Assembly (NCBI GenBank): GCA_020633725.1
Contig: JACKDC010000007.1
Span: 4,870-68,869, forward strand
Source of the DNA: Candidatus Latescibacterota bacterium
Lineage (GTDB): Bacteria > Krumholzibacteriota > Krumholzibacteriia > JACNKJ01
DNA: 64,000 nucleotides
Direction of reading: 5' to 3'
A program made the position numbers and the translations under genes. The notes under the pieces were generated by a model. The model was not told the DNA's origin. It was given only the letters and a program-made list of their open reading frames with translations, and did not search any database. This document shows positions 7,155 to 16,677 of this stretch, piece after piece (position 1 is the stretch's first letter; every line of letters starts with the position of its first letter).

Positions 7155-9082
7155 CCCAGCTCGCTCCGGTCGCGGTAGAACTCCAGCGCCTCGGGGTTGG
7201 CCAGGGCCTCGGTGTTCTTCACCGGACGTCCGTGGATCACCTCGCGCACGGCCAGCTCGGAGATCTTGCCGCTGCGCGTGCGCGGGATGTCCGCGACCTG
7301 CGCGATGACCGCGGGCACATGGCGCGGCGTGGTGTTCTCCCGGATGCGGCGGCGGATCTCGGCGCGCAGGGCGTCGTCGAGAACGAGGCCTTCGCCGAGG
7401 CGGACGAAGAGCACCACGCGCTGGTCGCCCTCCCGCTCCTGGCCCACCACGATCGCCTCTTCCACACTGGGAATCTGCTCGACCTGCCGGTAGATTTCGG
7501 CCGTGCCGATGCGCACGCCGCCGGGATTCAGCGTGGCGTCGCTGCGCCCGTAGACGATCACGCCCCCGTGCTCCGTCAGCTCCACCAGGTCGCCATGGCG
7601 CCAGACGCCGGGGAAGTGCTCGAAGTAGGCGGCGCGGTAGCGGCTGCCGTCGTCGTCGCCCCAGAAGCCCACCGGCATGGAGGGCGCGGGGGAGGCGCAG
7701 ACCAGCTCGCCCGGCTCGCCGACCACGGGGCGGCCGTCGTCGCCGAAGACCTGCACGTCCATCCCCAGGCCACGGCACTGGATCTCCCCGCGCCAGACGG
7801 GCAGCACCGGGTTGCCCAGCATGAAGCAGGAGACGATGTCCGTGCCACCGGCGATGCTCGCCAGCTGCAGGTCCGCCTTGATGTCCTCGTAGACGTAGTC
7901 GAAGCTCTCCGGCACCAGCGGCGAGCCCGTGGAGCAGAGCGTGCGCAGCGCGGAGAGGTCGTGGGTCTCCGCCGGCTTCAGCCCCACCTTCTTGCAGGCG
8001 TCGAGGAACTTGGCGCTGGTGCCGAAGAGGGTGAGCCGCTCGCGCTCGGCCAGGTCCCAGAGCACCTGCGGCCGCGGGTGGAAGGGGCTGCCGTCGTAGA
8101 GGACCAGCGTGGCGCCCGTGGCCAGGCCGCTGACGAGCCAGTTCCACATCATCCAGCCGGTGGTGGTGAAGTAGAAGAAGCGGTCGTCCACGCGCAGGTC
8201 GGAGTGCAGCCGGTGCTCCTTGAGGTGCTGGAGCAGCGTGCCGCCGGCGCCGTGGGTGATGCACTTCGGCCGGCCCGTCGTGCCGGACGAGAAGAGGATG
8301 TAGAGCGGCTGCGCGAAGGGGAAGCGCGGAAACTCGGGCGGGCCGGCGGGAGCGGCGGCCAGGAAGGCGGCGAAGTCCTCGGCGCCCGGGATCGTCGACG
8401 GATCCGTGCCGCCGGTGTCACGCACCACGAGGACCCGCTCCACGGTGGGCAGACCCGCCAGCACGCCGCGCAGCTTCTCCTCGGAGCTGAAGACCTGGCC
8501 CTTGTAGAGATGCCCGTCGGCGACCACGAGGAAGCGCGGTTCCACCTGCCCGAAGCGGTCCAGCACGCCCTGCACGCCGAAGTCCGGCGACGCCGACGAC
8601 CAGATCGCGCCCAGGCTGGCCACCGCCAGCGCGGCCACGATCGCCTCGGGGATGTTGGGGATGAACGCGGCGACGCGGTCGCCTTCCCTGAGACCGGCCG
8701 CGTGGAAGGCCCGCTGCGCGCGGCCCACCTGATCGGCCAGCTCGGCGAAGCTGAGCTGGCGGCGGTGGCCGTCCTCGCGCTGGAGGACGATGGCCGGCGC
8801 GTCGTCACGGCGCCAGAGCAGGTTCTCGGCGACGCTGAGCCGGGCGTCGGGGAACCAGCGGGCGCCGGGGAGGCGGTCGCCGTCCACCAGGACGCGCTCG
8901 CCCATCTCGCCGCGGACGCCGCAGAAGTCCCAGAGTTCGCGCCAGAAGGCGGCGGGCTCGCGCACGGACCAGGCGTGGAGCGCGGGGTAGTCCGCGTGTC
9001 CGGTGCGCTGCAGGAAGGCGTGCATCGCGGTGCCGCGCACGCGGGTGGGGCTGGGCGTCCACAGGGGGGCGGCCGGGGCCAT
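7151..9082 (-). CDS. Acetoacetate-CoA ligase (acetoacetyl-CoA synthetase)
   Basis: 643 residues of the acyl-CoA synthetase (ANL) superfamily, activating acetoacetate to acetoacetyl-CoA with ATP in the cytosol. Visible are the N-terminal ACAS_N region, the P-loop-like LFSSGTTGRPKCI, WMMWNWLVSGLATGATLVLYDG, the YGRSDATLNPGGVRIG hinge, and the C-terminal lysine motif RTRSGKISEL. The ending with PVKNTEALANPE is typical of acetoacetyl-CoA synthetases rather than acetyl-CoA synthetases. GGAGG five bases before the ATG at 9082 fixes the start; a longer frame to 9112 lacks such a site. It probably serves ketone-body or PHB-type carbon recovery. It is convergent with the KaiC gene. Confidence 0.9.
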   Translation of the reverse strand: MAPAAPLWTPSPTRVRGTAMHAFLQRTGHADYPALHAWSVREPAAFWRELWDFCGVRGEMGERVLVDGDRLPGARWFPDARLSVAENLLWRRDDAPAIVLQREDGHRRQLSFAELADQVGRAQRAFHAAGLREGDRVAAFIPNIPEAIVAALAVASLGAIWSSASPDFGVQGVLDRFGQVEPRFLVVADGHLYKGQVFSSEEKLRGVLAGLPTVERVLVVRDTGGTDPSTIPGAEDFAAFLAAAPAGPPEFPRFPFAQPLYILFSSGTTGRPKCITHGAGGTLLQHLKEHRLHSDLRVDDRFFYFTTTGWMMWNWLVSGLATGATLVLYDGSPFHPRPQVLWDLAERERLTLFGTSAKFLDACKKVGLKPAETHDLSALRTLCSTGSPLVPESFDYVYEDIKADLQLASIAGGTDIVSCFMLGNPVLPVWRGEIQCRGLGMDVQVFGDDGRPVVGEPGELVCASPAPSMPVGFWGDDDGSRYRAAYFEHFPGVWRHGDLVELTEHGGVIVYGRSDATLNPGGVRIGTAEIYRQVEQIPSVEEAIVVGQEREGDQRVVLFVRLGEGLVLDDALRAEIRRRIRENTTPRHVPAVIAQVADIPRTRSGKISELAVREVIHGRPVKNTEALANPEALEFYRDRSELG

Positions 9083-9166
9083 GGGCACCTCCGGGGCTGG
9101 GGTCCGGCGCAAAGGGCGGAGCCTAGCCGGAGATCGCGGTCCGAGGCAAGCGGGCGCGCGATCGCG

Positions 9167-10063
9167 TCACTTGAGGAGGACCAGCCGCCGCGTCGACTCG
9201 CCCCCGGGGGCGACCAGCCGCGCCAGGTAGACGCCGGCCGGGAGAGCGTGGCCGGTGTCGTCGCGGCCGTCCCAGTCCACCCGGCGGAGACCGGCGGGCT
9301 GGGGTCCCGCGAGCAGGCTGCGCAGGCGCCGGCCGCGGGCGTCGTAGATGGCGAGGCTGGCCTCGCCGGCCACCGGCAGCGCGAGCTCGAGACGGGTGCT
9401 CGGGTTGAAGGGATTGGGATGGTTGCCCAGCAGGCGCGGCGCGCCGGCGAGTTCCGCGGGTGGGGCGGCCGTGCTGGCGGAGACGCCGAAGCTGAAGTCG
9501 TCGCCGAAGATGTACTTGCCCTCGTCCCCCGCGGCCTCGAAGTCGCGGAAGCGCACACTGCCGAAGCCGTCGGGGTCGATGACGCCGAGGAAGACGTGGG
9601 GGCCGCTGATGACCCAGTTGTCGCCGACCCGGAGGCTGTCGTCCAGCACGATGGCCACCTCGGCCGGCGGCGTGTTGGTGCGGATCCAGCCGCCGGCGGC
9701 GTAGAGCTGGCCTTCGCCCGTGCAGGTCCAGCCGTCGCCCACGAGGACGGCGTGCGGGTAGACGTAGACGCCGTAGAGCCCCGTCCGCGCGGCGCCCGAT
9801 CCGGTGGTCACGCCGCTCGCGGGGTCGTTGGGCCACCAGGTGATGCCGAGGTGCGTCACGCTGGGGGCGGTGTTGAAGCCGCCGACGCTGCTGCGGACGT
9901 CGCCCCAGGCGGCGTCGTCCTCGAAGCCCTCCTGGATCAGGGTGAGGCCGGCGGCGGCGAGGTCGGCCAGGAAGGCCGCCTCGCTCGTGTAGGCGCTGGG
10001 CACGGCGTGCGCGGCGCCGGCCGTCAGCAGGAGCAGGGCGCAGAGCGCGGCGACCTTGCGCAT
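9167..10063 (-). CDS. Secreted protein with C-terminal FlgD/T9SS-like sorting module
   Basis: 298 residues. A signal peptide (MRKVAALCALLLLTAGAAHA) precedes a roughly 190-residue beta-rich domain that I do not recognise. It contains EGFEDDAAWG and a lectin- or PEP-CTERM-like pattern (GLYGVYVYP, IVLDDSLRVG, VFLGVIDPDGFGSVRF). A linker leads to the standard module with NPFNPSTRLELALP, IYDARGRRL, WDGRDDTG and GVYLARL. The N-terminal domain resembles choice-of-anchor secreted proteins, but the ligand is unknown. The ATG follows GAAGGGG. An inverted repeat lies just upstream. Confidence 0.75.
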   Translation of the reverse strand: MRKVAALCALLLLTAGAAHAVPSAYTSEAAFLADLAAAGLTLIQEGFEDDAAWGDVRSSVGGFNTAPSVTHLGITWWPNDPASGVTTGSGAARTGLYGVYVYPHAVLVGDGWTCTGEGQLYAAGGWIRTNTPPAEVAIVLDDSLRVGDNWVISGPHVFLGVIDPDGFGSVRFRDFEAAGDEGKYIFGDDFSFGVSASTAAPPAELAGAPRLLGNHPNPFNPSTRLELALPVAGEASLAIYDARGRRLRSLLAGPQPAGLRRVDWDGRDDTGHALPAGVYLARLVAPGGESTRRLVLLK

Positions 10064-10085
10064 GGCGAACCCCTTCGGTGGCAGT

Positions 10086-10106
10086 TATCGCAATAGTTGT
10101 GCGATA
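10086..10106. promoter_or_regulatory. Inverted repeat upstream of the secreted-protein gene (operator-like)
   Basis: TATCGCA (10086-10092) and TGCGATA (10100-10106) form perfect 7-base arms around a 7-base AT-rich spacer. The repeat lies 23 bases upstream of the ATG at 10063, where the promoter core would be. It could be an operator or a 5' hairpin. Confidence 0.45.
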
Positions 10107-10160
10107 GCATAGCGCACCGGCCGGGGCCGCCGCGAAGGGTTTCGGAACCCGCGGACCGAA

Positions 10161-10970
10161 TCAGGCCGGACGCGCGAGCGCCCAGTCTCCGGCGGCCTGG
10201 GCGGCGAGCTCGGCGTCGATGCGGGCTCTCGCCTCGTCGCAGAAGGCCAGCAGCGCGTCGCGGTCCGCGGGGAAGCTCAGCCGCTCCACGAGCGCACGGT
10301 CGGCCGCCGGGAGATCGCGGTCGAGGTAGCGGAGGCCGTAGTCGTAGCGCTCGGGGCAGTGGCGCATGCGCAGGATCTCCACGAGGGGTTTGATGAGGAA
10401 GGCCTGGTAGAAGGCCACGGCCTCGGCCAGGTGCCCACGGCGCGCGCCCTTGGCAGCCATGGGCGCGAAGAGGGGCACCGTGGCCCGCAGCGTCGCGAGG
10501 CGCTTCTCCGCCTTGGCCAGGTGGGCGTCCCAGTCCAGCGGCGGGGCCTCGAGCTGGCTGCCGCGGTCGAAGATCACCTGGGCGCGGCCGTGGCGCTCGG
10601 GTTCGAGGAAGCGCTCGGCGGCGGGCTTGCTGGCGGGGATGACGGCCAGGTCCAGGAGGTGGTTGGGGTCGCTGTCGCGCAGGAGGAAGAACTCCTGGGA
10701 CATGCCGTGCCAGGCGGGCTCGGGCATGCGGTAGCTGGCGGCGATGGGCGAGAGCGCCTCCAGCGCGCCGCGCAACAGCGGGAAGACGTCCTCCACGCGC
10801 TCGTCCGGCACCAGCACCTGCAGATCGACGTCGGAGAGCCCGTCGGTGCGCCCGGTGGCGTCGCTGCCGCCGAACCAGGCGGCCTGAACGTAGTCGGCGC
10901 CCTGCAGGGCGGCGGTCACGGCCTCGACGATCTGCTCCCGGGTGACGGTCGGTTCTGCCACGTTCGCCAC
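10161..10970 (-). CDS. Nucleotidyltransferase-fold protein
   Basis: 269 residues. Near the N-terminus the nucleotidyltransferase (pol-beta superfamily) signature appears as FGGSDATGRTDGLSDVDLQV, with the GS motif and the two catalytic aspartates in DVD. A third acidic residue is likely in LLDLAVIP. The helical C-terminal half resembles aminoglycoside-type or KNTase-like nucleotidyltransferases, but the substrate cannot be read from the sequence. The GTG at 10970 has GGAGG five bases upstream. It is divergent from the ECF sigma gene, across the inverted-repeat region at 11062-11201. Confidence 0.75.
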   Translation of the reverse strand: MANVAEPTVTREQIVEAVTAALQGADYVQAAWFGGSDATGRTDGLSDVDLQVLVPDERVEDVFPLLRGALEALSPIAASYRMPEPAWHGMSQEFFLLRDSDPNHLLDLAVIPASKPAAERFLEPERHGRAQVIFDRGSQLEAPPLDWDAHLAKAEKRLATLRATVPLFAPMAAKGARRGHLAEAVAFYQAFLIKPLVEILRMRHCPERYDYGLRYLDRDLPAADRALVERLSFPADRDALLAFCDEARARIDAELAAQAAGDWALARPA

Positions 10971-11061
10971 GGCGTCCTCCTCGGCTGTTGGGGTGCTGGC
11001 CCTACGGGAGGGTGGGGGAACGGTTTCCGTCCCGTGCAATCGCCCCGAGGATCTGGCCCTC

Positions 11062-11201
11062 CCCTTGTGCCGCCGAAAATGTGTCTCGCCCCGGAAGCCG
11101 CGCGAGATCGCGGCGCACCCCCTCCATCGGGCGTGTCCACGGCGTTGACAGCACAAGATGTGGACGCGAAAACACGAGACGCATTTTCGGCGGCACCAGG
11201 G
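11062..11201. repeat. 27-bp inverted repeat between divergent nucleotidyltransferase and ECF sigma genes
   Basis: The left arm at 11062-11088 and the right arm at 11175-11201 are inverted copies differing at two positions, with an 86-base spacer. The shared core contains TGCCGCCGAAAATG followed by a pyrimidine and GTCTCG. The arms point inward, so each could serve one divergent gene. No flanking target duplication is evident. They could be two ECF-type promoters, two operator sites, or ends of a miniature inverted-repeat element. The rest of 10971-11252 holds no gene; a lone TTGACA at 11145 lacks a good -10. Confidence 0.6.
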
Positions 11202-11252
11202 TAACCTTTCGGCCGCCCACGAGTCAGAGGAGACGAGACCCAGGAGGCGACG

Positions 11253-11804
11253 GTGACGGCAGGCTGGTCCATGAGCTACCGACGACATGGTGGGGCGATC
11301 CGCGCCTACCTCCAGCGCCGTCTGGCCAGCCCCGAGGAGGCGGAGGACCTCTGCCAGGAGACCTTCCTCCGCGTGATGCGCGCGCCCGACGCCCCCACGG
11401 CCGAGGAGCCGGCACGGCTGCGGGCCTACCTCTTCGCCACCGCCCGCAACCTGCTGGTGAACCACCTGCGCCTCCGGGGCGTGGTGCGCGCCGCCAGCGA
11501 GCTGGGCGTGGTGGAGGGCGTCGAGGAGCTGGCGACGCCGGCGCCAGACGGCGCCGACGACGGCCACCGCGCCCGCACCCTGGCCCTGGCGCTGGAGCGC
11601 GAACTCGGGCGGCTGCCCGCCGAGCAGCGCGAGGCCTTCACGCTGGGCGCGCTGGAGCGCTGGCCCTACGCGGAGATCGCGGCACGGAAGGGCTGGAGCC
11701 TGAGCAAGGTCAAGATCAACGTCTACCGCGCCCGCAAGACCCTGATGCGGCGCCTGGGCGAGGATGCGCCCGGCGCCGACGACGAGATGGAGGCGAGGGC
11801 ATGA
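11253..11804 (+). CDS. ECF-family RNA polymerase sigma factor
   Basis: 183 residues with only the sigma-2 and sigma-4 regions. Region 2 contains AEDLCQETFLRVM and LRAYLFATARNLLVNHLR, and region 4 contains LPAEQREAFTLGALERWPYAEIA...SLSKVKINVYRARKTLMRRL, a helix-turn-helix. The GTG at 11253 is preceded by AGGAGG. The stop overlaps the ATG of the anti-sigma gene, so the two are translationally coupled. It probably directs transcription of its own operon in response to an envelope signal (inference). Confidence 0.88.
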   Translation: MTAGWSMSYRRHGGAIRAYLQRRLASPEEAEDLCQETFLRVMRAPDAPTAEEPARLRAYLFATARNLLVNHLRLRGVVRAASELGVVEGVEELATPAPDGADDGHRARTLALALERELGRLPAEQREAFTLGALERWPYAEIAARKGWSLSKVKINVYRARKTLMRRLGEDAPGADDEMEARA

Positions 11805-12400
11805 ATCGCTGCGAGCACATGGAGCTGTCGATCTCCGCCCTGCTGGACGGAGAGGCCGATCTTCACGAGCAGGGCGAGGTGGTGGACCACCTGCTGGCCT
11901 GTCCGGACTGCCGCGAGTTCTGGCGACAGGCGCGCGACTTCCAGGGGCGCCTCGACGCCGAGCTGCCCGTGGAGGGCCTGCCCGCCCCCGGCGCCCGCCG
12001 TCCCCGCCTGCGCCTGCTCCCCGCGGCTGGCGGCGCGCGGCGCTGGCTGCAGGTCGCCGCGGTCGTGGCGCCGCTGGCCGTCGGCCTGGGTGTGGGCCAC
12101 TGGATGGCCGGGCGCGGCGCGGGAGCCGCGGATCCTGGCCTGCCGCCGCGGGGGAGCGCCATCGAGCTGCAGCTCGCCTCCGACCGCGGCGCGCTGGACG
12201 ATCGCGATTTCGTGGAGATGGTCCTGCGCCTGCTGCGCGCGGACCGGCGCTACCACCAGCAGATGCTGGAGATCCTGAGGCACGTGGAGCCCGCCCTGGG
12301 CGAGGGCGCCCCGGCCTCCGGCGAGTTCAACCCGGCCGTCGAGCGGGGCGAGGGCGGGGAAACCCCCGTGCCCGAAAACGAGCGACGGGTCGTCTACTAG
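11801..12400 (+). CDS. Zinc-finger anti-sigma factor (membrane-anchored)
   Basis: 199 residues. The cytosolic N-terminus has an anti-sigma zinc-finger pattern (CEHMELSISALLDGE...HLLACPDC, H-x3-C-x2-C). A single transmembrane helix follows at about 86-107 (VAAVVAPLAVGLGVGHWMAG). The extracytoplasmic part is charged and helical, ending in a Glu- and Gly-rich tail. It overlaps the sigma gene by ATGA and would sequester that sigma factor at the membrane. The extracytoplasmic part could sense the signal or interact with the downstream secreted protein (inference). Confidence 0.82.
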   Translation: MNRCEHMELSISALLDGEADLHEQGEVVDHLLACPDCREFWRQARDFQGRLDAELPVEGLPAPGARRPRLRLLPAAGGARRWLQVAAVVAPLAVGLGVGHWMAGRGAGAADPGLPPRGSAIELQLASDRGALDDRDFVEMVLRLLRADRRYHQQMLEILRHVEPALGEGAPASGEFNPAVERGEGGETPVPENERRVVY

Positions 12401-12422
12401 TCGTGGTGGAAAGGAGATTCCC

Positions 12423-13670
12423 ATGCGCAAGACACTGAGCACCGCGCTGCTGGTCCTCGGCCTGGTCGTCATCGCGACCGGCGCCCAGGCGGCGCGCCAG
12501 GACAACGACGGCTTCCTCTACGGCACCGTCCTCACGGACTCCGGCAAGGAGTACACGGGCTTCCTGCGCTGGAACGCCGACGAGGAGGCCTTCTGGGACG
12601 ACCTCTTCCACTCGGCGAAGACGAAGCTGCCCTACATCGACGAGGTCGACCGCGCCGACCGCCGTCGCGACCGGAAGAAGCACACCAACATCAAGATCTT
12701 CGGCTTCCGCGTGAACGTTGAGTCGGACGACTGGGCGGGCGACGATTCGCGGGTCTTCATCGCGCGCTTCGGCGACATCGAGCGCATCACGGTGAAGGGC
12801 GACGACGCCGCGCGCCTGGACATGAAGGGCGGCGAGAGCCTCGACGTCGAGGGTTACGCCAACGACGTGGGCGCCACGATCCTGGTCAAGGACGCGGGCC
12901 TCGGCGAGATCGAGCTGCACTGGGACAACATCGACACCATCCGCTTCGCCGCGGCGCCGCGCGGGGCGGACCCCGGCGAGCAGCGCCTCTACGGCAAGCT
13001 GGAGACGCGCATCGGCAGCTTCGAGGGCTTCATCCAGTGGGACAAGGAGGAGTGCCTGGCCTCCGACCGTCTCGATGGCGAGACCGAGGACGGCGAGCTC
13101 TCCATCCCGATGGGCAGCATCGCGCGCATCGAACGCCACGGCAGCCAGGGTTGCGAGGTCACGCTGAAGGACGGCCGCGACTACCGTCTGCGGGGCAGCA
13201 ACGACGTCAACGACGACAACCGCGGCATCATGGTCGAGGACAAGCGCTATGGCCGCGTGGTGATCTACTGGGACGAGTTCGACCGCCTGGACTTCGAGGA
13301 CCGCAAGGACAGCGGACGCGGCTACGGCGACTACAAGGGCCAGAAACCGCTCTCGGGCACGGTGGTGGGCAAGGACGGCGAGAAGCACCGGGGCCGGATC
13401 GTCTTCGACCTGGACGAGTCCGAGAACTGGGAGATGCTCAACGGCAACTGGCGCGACGCCGAATACAACATTCCCTTCGCGCTGGTGGCGCGCATCGAGC
13501 CGGGGCGCGACGAGAGCCGGGTGCTGCTGCGCGGCGGCGAGGAGCTGTGGCTCGAGGACAGCCAGGACGTCACGGAGAACAACGACGGCCTGTTGATCTT
13601 CGATCAGGGCGACGCCGATCCGCTCTACCTGCGCTGGCAGCAGATCGAGAGCATCGAGTTTGGCGACTAG
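12423..13670 (+). CDS. Secreted protein with three copies of one beta-rich domain
   Basis: 415 residues with a signal peptide (MRKTLSTALLVLGLVVIATGAQA). The mature part holds three diverged copies of one domain (about 30-178, 186-295, 305-415). Each opens with a G-x-hydrophobic...G-x-I/L-x-W/F-D strand (TGFLRWNADEE, EGFIQWDKEE, RGRIVFDLDES). Each then has a hydrophobic-I-E-R/P-I strand, a DV...NDG/NRG turn, and ends W-x-x-I/F-D/E-x-I/L-x-F. I do not recognise a named family. It follows the ECF/anti-sigma pair by 22 bases with AAGGAG before the ATG, so it is probably an operon target acting in the envelope. Confidence 0.7.
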   Translation: MRKTLSTALLVLGLVVIATGAQAARQDNDGFLYGTVLTDSGKEYTGFLRWNADEEAFWDDLFHSAKTKLPYIDEVDRADRRRDRKKHTNIKIFGFRVNVESDDWAGDDSRVFIARFGDIERITVKGDDAARLDMKGGESLDVEGYANDVGATILVKDAGLGEIELHWDNIDTIRFAAAPRGADPGEQRLYGKLETRIGSFEGFIQWDKEECLASDRLDGETEDGELSIPMGSIARIERHGSQGCEVTLKDGRDYRLRGSNDVNDDNRGIMVEDKRYGRVVIYWDEFDRLDFEDRKDSGRGYGDYKGQKPLSGTVVGKDGEKHRGRIVFDLDESENWEMLNGNWRDAEYNIPFALVARIEPGRDESRVLLRGGEELWLEDSQDVTENNDGLLIFDQGDADPLYLRWQQIESIEFGD

Positions 13671-13770
13671 TAATTGACAGGCCGGGCGGCGCCGGCGATC
13701 CTGGGCCCGAGTGTCGCAGCACGCGACGCACGCACGATCCCAGCCCGTCGGCGCCGCCTGGAGAGTCGCC

Positions 13771-14894
<1,124 letters not shown>

Positions 14895-14898
<4 letters not shown>

Positions 14899-15752
14899 TC
14901 GGCCGACTCGCGCTCCACGATGCGGATGGGGAAGGGATCCGTCACGCTGCCCGTGTAGAGCGAGCGGTGGGGGAAGGGGATCTCGATGCCCGCCGCGTCG
15001 AAGGCGGCCTTGATCTCCAGGTAGATGCTGTTCAGCAGCGCCAGGTAGTTCTCTCGCTTCGTCCACACCGAGAACTGCATGTCCAGCGAGCTCTCGCCGA
15101 AGCCCTTGAAGATGTAGACCGGCGCCGGCTCGTCGAGGCAGAGGGGATTGCGGTCGGCCACCTCGGCCAGCACCTCGCGCACGCGCGGCAGGTCTTCCTT
15201 GTAGGCGACGCCCACCTGCAGATCGATGCGGCGGATGGGAAAGTGCGTCAGGTTGATCACCTTGGTCTTGATGATCGTCTCGTTGGGCACGCGCACGAAG
15301 AGGTTGTCGAAGGTGCGCAGCTTGATCGAGAGCAGGTCGATCGACAGCACCTCGCCGGTGACGTCCTCCACGCGCACGATGTCGCCGATCACGAAGGGCT
15401 GCTCGATGATCAGGAAGAGGCCGCTGATCAGGTTCGACGCCGAGGTCTGCGACGCGAAGCCCAGCGCCACCGTGAAGAGCCCCGCCGCGCCCATGAGCAC
15501 GCCGACGTGGAAGCCCAGTTCGCCCAGCGCCACCACCAGGACGAGCGCGGCGAGCGGGTAGAAGGTCAGGCGGCGCAGCAGAAGCCGCTGCTGCGCGTCG
15601 GCGCGGCGGCGCGCGAAGCGCAGGATCATCGCCGTGGCCACGCGCGCGAGGATCAGTCCCGCGACGAGGACGATGACCGCGCGCACGATCGCCATCAGAC
15701 GCTCAGTGGTCAACCACTCCTGCAGATCGAGACCGGCTATGGCGAAGGGCAT
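14895..15752 (-). CDS. MscS-family mechanosensitive ion channel
   Basis: 285 residues. Three transmembrane helices are followed by the MscS beta domain (GLFLIIEQPFVIGDIVRVEDVTGEVLSIDLLSIKLRT in segments, VRVPNETIIKTKVINLT) and the C-terminal alpha/beta domain. The pore-lining helix is rich in Gly and Ala (GAAGLFTVALGFASQTSASNLISG). GGAGG lies five bases before the ATG at 15752, so this start is preferred over the GTG at 15764. The start lies inside the upstream DUF432 gene by 50 bases. It probably acts as an osmotic safety valve in the inner membrane. Confidence 0.85.
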
Positions 15753-16563
15753 CGAAGCCTCCACGGATCAGGCTGCTGAAGGTGTGAACGAGGGCGCGCC
15801 GCTCGGGCGCGTTCCGGGGACCGGCCACGCGCTCCGCGCCGGCGGCCTCCCGCGGCGGGCCCGCGCCGTAGTCCAGCGCGGCCATCTCGCCCTCCTGCTC
15901 GTGATCCACGAGGACGGACTCGGTCCAGAGCTGCCCGGCCCCGTCGGCGTAGAGCGAGAGGAAGGGCGCGGGCAGGCGCAGGCCATCGATGGGGAGCGCG
16001 CCCGCCGCCGAGTTGCGCACGTGGATCGCGGCGCGCGCCCGCAGGGGCGTGGCGGGCAGGTCCTCCAGGCGCAGACGGCCGCGGCTGCGGCTCGCGTAGC
16101 AGAGCTCACCCGGTCCCGTGATCGCGCCGAACCAGGTGTCGGATTGCCGGACCACGGGGACGTCGAGGAGCAGTTCGCCGCCGGCGCTCGCGCGCAGCCA
16201 GAGCGGCAGGCTGATGTAGACCGTCGCCTCCTCGCCGCCCGGGATCACCAGCGGCGTCGCGGTGTGCACGACCACGGGGCGCGGCGGCATGGCGGGCAGG
16301 AGCTGCAGCCGATCGCCGGTGTGCCGGAAGGCGAAGCGCTCGGCGAAGATCGTCTGTTCGTCGTGCTCGGGGACCGTCCCCTCCCACGGCTGTTCGAGCC
16401 GGGGCGTGCGCGCTTCGTCGTCGCCGTGGCGCGTGGTCGCGAGCCACTCGCGCGGCCCGCGCTCCAGCCACAGCTCGAGCGTGCCGAGCCGGCCGTGAAG
16501 CCGCTCGCCCTCGGCGAGCGTCCGTTCGCCCCACCAGCGGACGCTGTCGGTGTGCGTGTCCAT
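15703..16563 (-). CDS. DUF432 family protein
   Basis: 286 residues, soluble, without a signal peptide. It opens with WWGERTLAEGERLHGRLGTLELWLER and contains VVVHTATPLVIPGGEEATVYISLPLWLRA, matching the DUF432 pattern. DUF432 genes often adjoin MscS-type channel genes, and here the coding regions overlap by 50 bases. The last 20 residues are Arg/Ser-rich and look atypical, so the true 3' end may be earlier if a frameshift exists. There is no ribosome-binding site before the ATG. The function is unknown; association with the channel is an inference from position. Confidence 0.65.
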   Translation of the reverse strand: MDTHTDSVRWWGERTLAEGERLHGRLGTLELWLERGPREWLATTRHGDDEARTPRLEQPWEGTVPEHDEQTIFAERFAFRHTGDRLQLLPAMPPRPVVVHTATPLVIPGGEEATVYISLPLWLRASAGGELLLDVPVVRQSDTWFGAITGPGELCYASRSRGRLRLEDLPATPLRARAAIHVRNSAAGALPIDGLRLPAPFLSLYADGAGQLWTESVLVDHEQEGEMAALDYGAGPPREAAGAERVAGPRNAPERRALVHTFSSLIRGGFDALRHSRSRSAGVVDH

Positions 16564-16615
16564 GGGCCCAGTCTAGGCGGGATGCGCGGTCGCGTCACCG
16601 GAATAGTGTTCGCAC

Positions 16616-16644
16616 TTGAGCCAGCGGCCGGACTTTTCCATGAT
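16616..16644 (+). promoter_or_regulatory. Probable fumC promoter
   Basis: TTGAGC (16616-16621) and CATGAT (16639-16644) are 17 bases apart, 33 bases upstream of the ATG. GGAGG is placed six bases before that ATG. Confidence 0.4.
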
Positions 16645-16677
16645 GCCTGCGATCCCTGCCGCCAACGGAGGTACGCC

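Noticed and set aside
7232..10096. A 954-codon plus-strand frame
   Set aside because: It is antisense to acetoacetyl-CoA synthetase and the next secreted-protein gene. The composition is shadow-like and it crosses a clear intergenic region.
11062..11201. The inverted repeat as an insertion sequence or MITE
   Set aside because: There is no transposase, no visible target duplication and no second copy in the window. Its placement exactly between divergent genes favours regulation.
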